29,136 nucleotides of DNA from JBBDIM01 sp040880405 (lineage in GTDB: Bacteria > Planctomycetota > Planctomycetia > Pirellulales > Pirellulaceae): the NCBI GenBank assembly GCA_040880405.1, contig JBBDIM010000095.1:1-29136 (forward strand). The letters run 5' to 3'. This document shows, one piece after another, positions 24,063 through 29,136 of this stretch. Each line of letters opens with the position of its first letter. The first letter of the stretch is position 1. Below the pieces are notes generated by a model. It saw only the letters and a list, made by a program, of their open reading frames with translations. It was not told where the DNA came from and did no database searches. The translations under genes and the position numbers were made by a program.

Positions 24063-24320
24063 GGGGATGAGTTCAATTACAAAGAGTCGGAGGTCAAGAA
24101 GTGCTGGCCGCGGCCCCCGTAATTGAACTTATCCCCGTACGAGTTTGGCGTATGAGGCAGACGTTGTCCTTTAGTCGGGCAGCGTCCATTCTTGTCGATG
24201 GGTTTCCAACCGAGCCTGCGGGAGTTGAGGAGGGAGCGTTTCCCAGGGGGATAAGTACAATTACGGGTACCGCGGATTAGGGTTCTCATCCGCCGACTCT
24301 TTGTAATTGAACTCATCCCC
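24063..24320. repeat. F1 palindromic element, copy D (complete, 258 bp)
   Basis: The outer 28-bp arms (24063-24090 and 24293-24320) are perfect inverse copies and identical to those of copy B, 6.6 kb away. The left hairpin pairs GGGGATGAGTTCAATTAC with GTAATTGAACTTATCCCC. The right hairpin pairs GGGGATAAGTACAATTAC with GTAATTGAACTCATCCCC. CCGCGG blocks sit inside both hairpins. The centre of about 105 bp is unrelated to that of B. It ends 108 bases before the SDR start codon. Confidence 0.92.
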
Positions 24321-24428
24321 GTTCGTTTCGCTCCGAGTTGTATCGCCCCTGTAATCCCGGTAAATTATGCGTTCGCATCGCAAACGCTTGATCGCTCCGC
24401 CAGAAGCCGCACACCCCCAAAAAAGAAC

Positions 24429-25223
24429 ATGTCGAGTACTGATTACGCCGGAAAAGTCGCCATTGTGACAGGTTCGAGCCTCGGGATTGGTCGCGCCGCC
24501 GCCATCTCGTTGGCCCGCCGCGGGGTCAAGGTGGTGGTCAACTACTTCTCTAACGCCAAACCGGCCGAAGAGGTGGTTGCGGAGATCGAAAAGCTTGGCT
24601 CCCGCGCGGTTGCCGTCCAAGGAGACGTCTCTCAATACGAAGATGTCAAGAAATTGGTCGATGCGGCGGTAAATAATTTCGGCCAATTGGACATTGCCGT
24701 CAGCAACGCCGCGTTCAGCGATCGGCAACGGTATTTCGAGGCCGATCTCGACGGCTTCCGCCGCACGATTGACGTCTGCATGTGGGGTGCCTTCCATGTC
24801 CTGCACGCCTCGACCCAGCAGATGCTCCGCCAAAAGACCCCCGGGGCGATCACCATCGTCAGTTCCCCCCACGCCTTCATCCCCGCCCCGAGGGCGATGG
24901 CCTACAACATGTCGAAGGCCGCGATCGAGCACATGGCCAAAACGGCGGCGATCGAGGTCGCGGAGTTCGGCATTCGCGTCAACATCATCCAGCCCGGCTG
25001 GACCGATACGCCCGGCGAGCGGAAGTTCGCCTCCGAAGAGACCCTGGAGGTGGGGGGCTCAAAAATTCCGCTCGGCAGGCTAGGCACCCCCGAGGAAATG
25101 GGGGAGGCGATCACCTACCTGTGCGACCCGGCCAACACCTACATGACCGGGGCCTCGCTGTTGATCGACGGTGGAATCTCGCTCCCCTGGTGGGGCAACC
25201 GAGGCAGCGCCGCCCCAGGCTAG
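24429..25223 (+). CDS. Short-chain dehydrogenase/reductase (SDR), FabG-like
   Basis: This is an NAD(P)H-dependent oxidoreductase of 264 residues, a classical SDR length. The cofactor motif is TGSSLGIG near residue 15 and NAA is near 93. The catalytic residues are Ser146 in VSSPHA and Tyr159-x-x-x-Lys163 in AYNMSKAAIEH. PGWTDTP and the C-terminal GASLLIDGG complete the pattern. It resembles both 3-oxoacyl-ACP reductases and sugar (glucose 1-dehydrogenase type) dehydrogenases, so the substrate cannot be assigned. It stands alone. The Shine-Dalgarno sequence is poor, and F1 copy D and the sigma-factor leader region lie upstream. Confidence 0.93.
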   Translation: MSSTDYAGKVAIVTGSSLGIGRAAAISLARRGVKVVVNYFSNAKPAEEVVAEIEKLGSRAVAVQGDVSQYEDVKKLVDAAVNNFGQLDIAVSNAAFSDRQRYFEADLDGFRRTIDVCMWGAFHVLHASTQQMLRQKTPGAITIVSSPHAFIPAPRAMAYNMSKAAIEHMAKTAAIEVAEFGIRVNIIQPGWTDTPGERKFASEETLEVGGSKIPLGRLGTPEEMGEAITYLCDPANTYMTGASLLIDGGISLPWWGNRGSAAPG

Positions 25224-25234
25224 CACTGCTAGCT

Positions 25235-25398
25235 GGGTGCCATGCCCACGCCCGGAAAGCGTGGGCATGAGACGTGAGAGATGACCGAGTCTTTTCCGGA
25301 AAGTTCGGACGCCCTCTCGGGTTCCATTTGACGGCGTTGCCATTGGAAGAATTTCACCCCCAAACATGCCCACGTTGGAGGGCGTGGGCATGGCACCC
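25235..25398. repeat. F2 element with CCATGCCCACG-type terminal hairpins
   Basis: The outer arms GGGTGCCATGCCCACG (25235-25250) and CGTGGGCATGGCACCC (25383-25398) are perfect inverse copies. Each end also folds alone (ATGCCCACGC with GCGTGGGCAT). The core (GTGAGAGATGACCGAGTCTT, TTCGGACGCC, GACGGCGTTGCCATTGG, GAATTTCAC) matches the core of the element at 26147-26306 in inverse orientation, although the terminal hairpins are unrelated. Confidence 0.85.
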
Positions 25399-25578
25399 GA
25401 GGACTGATTCGGTACGTGCGACCCGTTAACTCTAAATGGACGCGCAACCGGCACACCGTCGCCTAGGGCTCCAGTTCCGATTACAATCGGAGGGATGCGT
25501 TTACCCGACACCCGGTTTGGCCCCCTAGGCCGCCGGTCCTTCTCTTCTCTTCGCCCGACATGGGAATCGATCCTCCCG

Positions 25579-26136
25579 ATGCCAAAACAATATCTGCTGA
25601 CCACCCCCGATGGCGAACAGGTCTCCGTGCAGGAAAAGCACGCGGGCGAACGGATCACCACCCCCAGCGGCAAACAAGTGGAGGTCCCGACCCTCCGCGA
25701 GCTCAAAAAACTCCCCTTGGCCCCGGAATTGCCCGCCGCGGAGCGTGCCGCCTCTTCCGGTCGAGTCTGGACACGCGGACTGGGGATGCTATTCTCCGGC
25801 GGACTCGCCATCGCGGCGATCGGCCTGGTGGTGATCGGTGTGCTCGCGTACCTGACTCCGGTCCATGTCGATTATCCGATCGTCAAGCAGGAGGTGGTCA
25901 CCAAAGAACTGGATGGACTCCCCATGTCCGAGCTGCTGGAGTTTTGGAATCGATCCAAAGATCCGCAGATCTTCGAAAACCTGCGGGGGCAGATGACCGG
26001 CTACTACCAGCACCTAGCCCTCCGGCAGGTGTTCCTTTACGCGATCCTCGGCTGCGGAATCGGCGTCTTGCTCGGCTTCGGCTTGATGGCGACTGCCATC
26101 GTCATGGCCGGCAAAAAGCCGAACCGACGTAGGTAA
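25579..26136 (+). CDS. Small membrane protein with two transmembrane segments, unknown function
   Basis: The protein has 185 residues. The ATG at 25579 (MPKQYLLTTPDGEQVSVQEK) is preferred over one at 25495, because a TACAAT box at 25482-25487 would place the transcript start at about the latter codon. Residues 1-50 are a hydrophilic domain with a repeated theme (TTPDGEQVSV and TTPSGKQVEVPT). One hydrophobic segment lies at about 57-82, then a soluble stretch (about 85-145) with VKQEVVTKELDGLPMSEL. A second segment follows at about 150-175, then a basic end, KKPNRRR. I do not recognise the family. The gene is enclosed by two inversely oriented F2 elements. Confidence 0.7.
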   Translation: MPKQYLLTTPDGEQVSVQEKHAGERITTPSGKQVEVPTLRELKKLPLAPELPAAERAASSGRVWTRGLGMLFSGGLAIAAIGLVVIGVLAYLTPVHVDYPIVKQEVVTKELDGLPMSELLEFWNRSKDPQIFENLRGQMTGYYQHLALRQVFLYAILGCGIGVLLGFGLMATAIVMAGKKPNRRR

Positions 26137-26146
26137 CTTCAACAAA

Positions 26147-26306
26147 AATAAAAGCGGCTGGGCGCGAGCCCTCCGGTTCTTATTTGGCGTGAAATTCCCC
26201 CAATGGCAACGCCGTCTAATTGAAACCAGGCCGGCGTCCGGACTTCACGGAAGAGACAAAATCACCTCTCGCTTCACCGGAGGGCTCGCGCCCTGCCGCT
26301 TTTATT
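26147..26306. repeat. F2 element with GGGCGCGAGCCC-type terminal hairpins (complete, 160 bp)
   Basis: The ends AATAAAAGCGG and CCGCTTTTATT are inverse copies, and each is followed inwards by GGGCGCGAGCCCTCCGGT or its inverse. The core holds GGCGTGAAATTCCCCCAATG, GCAACGCCGTC, GGCGTCCGGACTTCACGGAA and AAAATCACCTCTC. It begins 10 bases after the stop codon of the small membrane protein. Confidence 0.88.
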
Positions 26307-26339
26307 GGGGGTTGGTAGGGTGTCGCGAAAGCACGCCCT

Positions 26340-27014
26340 CTATGCGGCCCGGCTCACCGCCGCTTGGTAGAGCAGCGCGTTCCCCTTTTTTCCCTGGACC
26401 TTGGCGGCCCCCATTTCTCGCAGGCAGTAGGCGATCTTTTGGGCGTACCACCGCGTGCGCCCCGTTTGGGCGGCGAGGTCGGCGGTGGTGAACACCGGCG
26501 GCAGGCCTGGCAATAATGTCCACAGGTCGCTCGTCTCGCGGAAGGTCCGCGTCTCCAGGATCTCGGTCAGTGTCTGGTCCGCGACCACATGGTCGTTTTT
26601 CCGCCAGCGTCGCCGCTTGCCATGCCCTGGGTAACGGATCTCGGCGATCTCCACCAACGGCACTTCAAGCGTCAAATTGGGGTGCGGAAAGGCCTTGGTG
26701 AAGTGGACCAATTGATCGAACAGGTCCAACCAGTCGCACTTCTTGGGGCTGTACCGCCGGGAGACCTCTTTGCCATCCTGCTTCGCCAGTTTGATCAACC
26801 GCCGCCGCGCAATCACCGGTTTGACGACCGTCACCGGATGCTCTTCGCACAATGTGCGAATCTTGTCGCGAATGCTCGAGAGCCCCGCGCACTGCACCTC
26901 AAAGAGTCGCCCCTCGACCACCGCGTCGATCCGAAACCGACCCAGCGTCACCTCGGTTTCCGCGGTCTCGCCCGCGTACATCTGCTTGAGGGTTTTGTGG
27001 AGTGAGGTTTCCAT
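26340..27014 (-). CDS. Nuclease-like protein with C-terminal winged helix, unknown function
   Basis: The protein has 224 residues. The ATG at 27014 begins METSLHKTLKQMYAG. The longer open frame upstream runs into repeat-rich DNA and is rejected. The N-terminal part has FRIDAVVEGRLFEVQ, with Asp30 and Glu39-x-Gln41, a beta-hairpin spacing seen in PD-(D/E)XK nuclease folds with Gln replacing Lys. The basic middle (VIARRRLIKLAKQDGKEVSR; GKRRRWRKND) could bind nucleic acid. The C-terminal 60 residues (PPVFTTADLAAQTGRTRWYA, then KIAYCLREMGAAKVQGKKGN) read as a winged helix. The family is not one I can name. Cleavage activity is inferred from motif spacing only. Confidence 0.7.
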   Translation of the reverse strand: METSLHKTLKQMYAGETAETEVTLGRFRIDAVVEGRLFEVQCAGLSSIRDKIRTLCEEHPVTVVKPVIARRRLIKLAKQDGKEVSRRYSPKKCDWLDLFDQLVHFTKAFPHPNLTLEVPLVEIAEIRYPGHGKRRRWRKNDHVVADQTLTEILETRTFRETSDLWTLLPGLPPVFTTADLAAQTGRTRWYAQKIAYCLREMGAAKVQGKKGNALLYQAAVSRAA

Positions 27015-27128
27015 AGGTCCGAAAGTCGAGGGGTGAATCAAGCGGGAGCGGTGCTTCGTGCGAGCATACCTTAGCGTGACCGAAACACCGCCACCAGACG
27101 AGTTTGCGACTGCCCCACGCTCCCACCT

Positions 27129-27483
27129 CGTCGTAGCCACGCTTGCCAAAAGCGTGGGTGAACTGCTCACGCGGTTCGCTAGCAGGGCCCACCGTACCCG
27201 CACTTCTCCCACGCTCTACGCGAGCGTGGCTACGTCAAGTCTCGCTCACGCGCGTCGTAGCCACGCTTGCCAAAAGCGTGGGTGAACTGCTCACGCGGTT
27301 CGCTAGCAGGGCCCACCGTACCCGCACTTCTCCCACGCTCTACGCGAGCGTGGCTACGTCAAGTCTCGCTCACGCGCGTCGTAGCCACGCTTGCCAAAAG
27401 CGTGGGTGAACTGCTCACGCGGTTCGCTAGCAGGGCCCACCGTACCCGCGCTTCTCCCACGCTCTACGCGAGCGTGGCTACGT
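27129..27483. repeat. Three tandem copies of a 124-bp unit with GTAGCCACGCT-type inverted repeats
   Basis: TCGTAGCCACGCTTGCC recurs at 27131, 27255 and 27379, an exact period of 124 bp. Each unit has one hairpin at the left (CCACGCTTGCCAAAAGCGTGG) split at AAAA, and one at the right (CCACGCTCTACGCGAGCGTGG). The flanks CGTAGCC and GGCTACG are inverse to each other. The copies appear almost identical, with one visible change in the third (CCCGCACTT to CCCGCGCTT). Confidence 0.92.
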
Positions 27484-27589
27484 AAAGGCATGCAAAAAAG
27501 CGATCTGGTCCTGCGGGGTGGAAATCGCTAATGTCCCCAGCGATTGTTCTTTCCGCTGTCCGTTTTGCCCGGTTTCCTTCGGCCCGACG

Positions 27590-28756
27590 ATGAATGCAAT
27601 GCCCTTGCTAACCGTAGTCTCGCGATGGACTTGGCCCCTCGCGACGTTTTGCCTCTGTGGGTTGCTCGCGGCAGCGACTCCTGCCGCTTTGGCCCAGGCC
27701 CCGCGTCCGACGCAGGTCCAGCGTCCGGCCCCGCTTCAGCGGGCCGCCCAACCGCGATTGCAGCCTCAACAAAGCCTCGCGGCCTTGATCCAAGAGGCGG
27801 CGGAGCTGAGCAAAACGGCAACCGCCGGCGAAGACTTGGCGCGGCTGATTACCCTCTGCAAACAAGCCCAGGCCCAAAATCCGCCAGAGCCGCACGCCAC
27901 CTATTTCCGTGAACTGGAGGCCTGGTCCCGCAGTCGCCGGGGAGAACTTTACGCCGAACAGGCGAACCTCGCCACCGACGATACCATCTGGCAAAAGTAC
28001 GAGCAGGCCGCCTTCCAGGATTTCGATCTTGCGGTGCAGCAGAACCCCAAGCTGTGGCAAGCGGTGCATCATCGCGCGGTGAGCCACGCGCGATTGGGCC
28101 GGATCGACGAGGCGATCGCCGACCTCGATACCACGCTCCAAATGAATCCCAAGTTCAACACCGGCTGGTACAACCGAGCCGAGCTGCACTACCAGCAGCG
28201 CGACTTCAAACAGGCCCTAGCCGACTACGAAGCGGCGCTGAAGCTAGACGCCACCGATGTCGACGCCGTGACCGGCAAGGCCCACACGCTTTATCAGCTA
28301 GAGAAGTACCGCGAGGCCCTCACGCACTACTCCCAAGCGGTGAAAATCGCCCCCCAAGACGCCAGCCGCTACGCCGATCGGGCCGATGCCTACAGCGATC
28401 TCGGGTTCTGGGAGCAGGCAACGGGCGACTTCAGCCAAGCCTTGGATCTCGACGCCGACCTGGCCCGGGCCTACCAAGGAGTCGCCTGGATCTTGGCCAC
28501 CTGTCCCGATGAAAAATACCGCGACCCGGAGCAAGCGGTTGAACTGGCCGAACGAGCCATCCAGCTCAATCCCGCCGCCGACTACCGCTACCACGACACC
28601 CTGGCCGCCGCCCAAGCCGCCATCGGCAAGTTCGACATCGCCGTAAAATCAGGCGAAACCGCCGCCCAACAAGCCCCGGAAACCGAACGAACCTATATTG
28701 AACACCGCTTAGCGCTTTATCAACAACGCAAGGCGTATCTGGAGCCGAGCCGGTAG
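27590..28756 (+). CDS. Exported TPR-repeat protein
   Basis: The protein has 388 residues. The start at 27590 (MNAMPLLTVVSRWTWPLATF) or 27599 gives a signal peptide with a hydrophobic core and cleavage near AALAQA. A Pro/Gln/Arg-rich linker (about 38-65) follows. From about 90 to 375 the chain is helical, with about six tetratricopeptide repeats, for example AVSHARLGRIDEAIADLDTT, RAELHYQQRDFKQALADYEA and KAHTLYQLEKYREALTHYSQ. The spacing of 34 residues and the conserved Gly/Ala/Tyr/Pro positions are regular. TPR arrays mediate protein-protein contacts. The partner is unknown, and the protein is probably periplasmic. No operon partner is visible. Upstream is the tandem 124-bp repeat and downstream is a long hairpin. 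Confidence 0.88.
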   Translation: MNAMPLLTVVSRWTWPLATFCLCGLLAAATPAALAQAPRPTQVQRPAPLQRAAQPRLQPQQSLAALIQEAAELSKTATAGEDLARLITLCKQAQAQNPPEPHATYFRELEAWSRSRRGELYAEQANLATDDTIWQKYEQAAFQDFDLAVQQNPKLWQAVHHRAVSHARLGRIDEAIADLDTTLQMNPKFNTGWYNRAELHYQQRDFKQALADYEAALKLDATDVDAVTGKAHTLYQLEKYREALTHYSQAVKIAPQDASRYADRADAYSDLGFWEQATGDFSQALDLDADLARAYQGVAWILATCPDEKYRDPEQAVELAERAIQLNPAADYRYHDTLAAAQAAIGKFDIAVKSGETAAQQAPETERTYIEHRLALYQQRKAYLEPSR

Positions 28757-28780
28757 GGTGGGGCGAAAAACGGGCGAGGA

Positions 28781-28867
28781 GCGATAAAAGGGGTCAGGAC
28801 TCTTTTTAGCGACCCGCTAACCATTGGTGGACGCGCACCTAAAAAGAGTCCTGACCCCTTTTATCGC
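28781..28867. repeat. REP-like hairpin with perfect 29-bp stem (AAAAGGGGTCAGGACTC type)
   Basis: Bases 28781-28809 and 28839-28867 are perfect inverse copies enclosing 29 bases. The stem contains AAAAGGGGTCAGGACTCTTT. This sequence type is, to my knowledge, common in bacterial genomes as a repeat linked to REP-associated (RAYT) Y1-type transposases, none of which is present here. It lies 25 bases past the TPR stop codon and could also end that transcript. Confidence 0.85.
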
Positions 28868-28938
28868 GGCCCACCTCGCTGATGATGGTTTGGTTTTCTA
28901 TTCTCGGAGAGGAGGATTCTTCCACCCGTCTCCTGATT

Positions 28939-29110
28939 CCCAAGGGGACGTCTCATGGCAGCCCTGGACGAAGTCCTGGGTAAGTTATTCATAAGAATTT
29001 GTGAGTCCTGAAGGGACGATTCAAAAAGAACGCAACCGTTAAATCGTCCCTTCAGGACTCACGTTCTATCGGGGAACGCGGAACCCAGGACTGCGTCCTT
29101 TTCTAAGCAG
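28939..29110. repeat. CCTGAAGGGAC-type palindromic repeat (copy 2, complete)
   Basis: CCCAAGGGGACGTCTCA and the hairpin CCCTGGAC-GAA-GTCCTGGG form the left end. GTGAGTCCTGAAGGGACGAT (29001-29020, perfect inverted repeat of 21 bp) is answered at 29042-29062. A partial inverse of the left hairpin (AACCCAGGACTGCGTCC) follows near 29090. It is the two-sided version of the half-element at 6315-6400. Confidence 0.82.
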
Positions 29111-29136
29111 TGTCAAGGGTCAAAACGCTAGGGGAT

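Noticed and set aside
24077..24316. 79-codon open frame in F1 copy D
   Set aside because: It spans both hairpins of the repeat and is not preserved in copies B or C.
27129..27483. CRISPR array
   Set aside because: The 124-bp units are almost fully identical with no unique spacers, and each contains its own pair of hairpins. No cas gene is present.
27058..27485. Three overlapping small open frames with near-identical products in the tandem array
   Set aside because: They follow from the 124-bp period not containing a stop in that frame. The sequences are translations of hairpin DNA.
1..29136. tRNA, rRNA, tmRNA or RNase P genes
   Set aside because: No cloverleaf with a T-arm GGTTCRA motif, and no conserved core of the other RNAs, was recognised by eye. 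A covariance search would be needed to exclude them fully.

Overview
The window looks like a chromosomal segment of a planctomycete, most likely of the Pirellulaceae. This is inferred from protein character and not from any marker gene. The signs are moderately high GC coding DNA, sparsely packed and mostly monocistronic genes with weak Shine-Dalgarno sequences, a housekeeping-type sigma factor with a long acidic N-terminus, a small secreted protein of a type I associate with planctomycetes, and intergenic regions loaded with palindromic repeats. No rRNA, tRNA, transposase or CRISPR array was found.

Layout. Bases 1-470 hold a truncated palindromic repeat and a possible promoter. Bases 473-4156 encode a BamA-like outer-membrane assembly machine divided between two genes: five POTRA domains on one protein, and an Omp85 barrel with its own lipobox on the next. 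Bases 4195-4500 are nested repeats. Then come a small secreted protein (minus strand), a Phd-type antitoxin without a recognisable toxin, and a DUF4268-type protein with a nuclease-like motif. After another repeat cluster, sucC-sucD (succinyl-CoA ligase) has a clear promoter and terminator. Bases 9201-12232 are an AT-richer island with an unknown membrane protein and a soluble Hanks-type kinase, bounded by a perfect 35-bp direct repeat.

From 12.6 kb onward the DNA returns to native character: a GT-C-like membrane protein, a membrane-anchored unknown, thiS-thiG (thiazole synthesis), a FIST-domain protein, a TlpA-like thioredoxin lipoprotein, a methyltransferase, a zinc-ribbon membrane protein, a primary-type sigma factor with terminator, an SDR oxidoreductase, a small membrane protein, a nuclease-like/winged-helix protein and a TPR protein.

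The most striking content is non-coding. At least ten families of palindromic repeats fill nearly every intergenic gap. Family F1 (boxes GGGGATGAGT and GGGGATAAGT) forms a palindrome made of two hairpins, and its stems carry compensatory substitutions between copies. Family F2 keeps a common core but changes its terminal hairpins. Both behave like structured, mobile or expressed elements and have no autonomous partner in the window. They are the best candidate for an undescribed system here.
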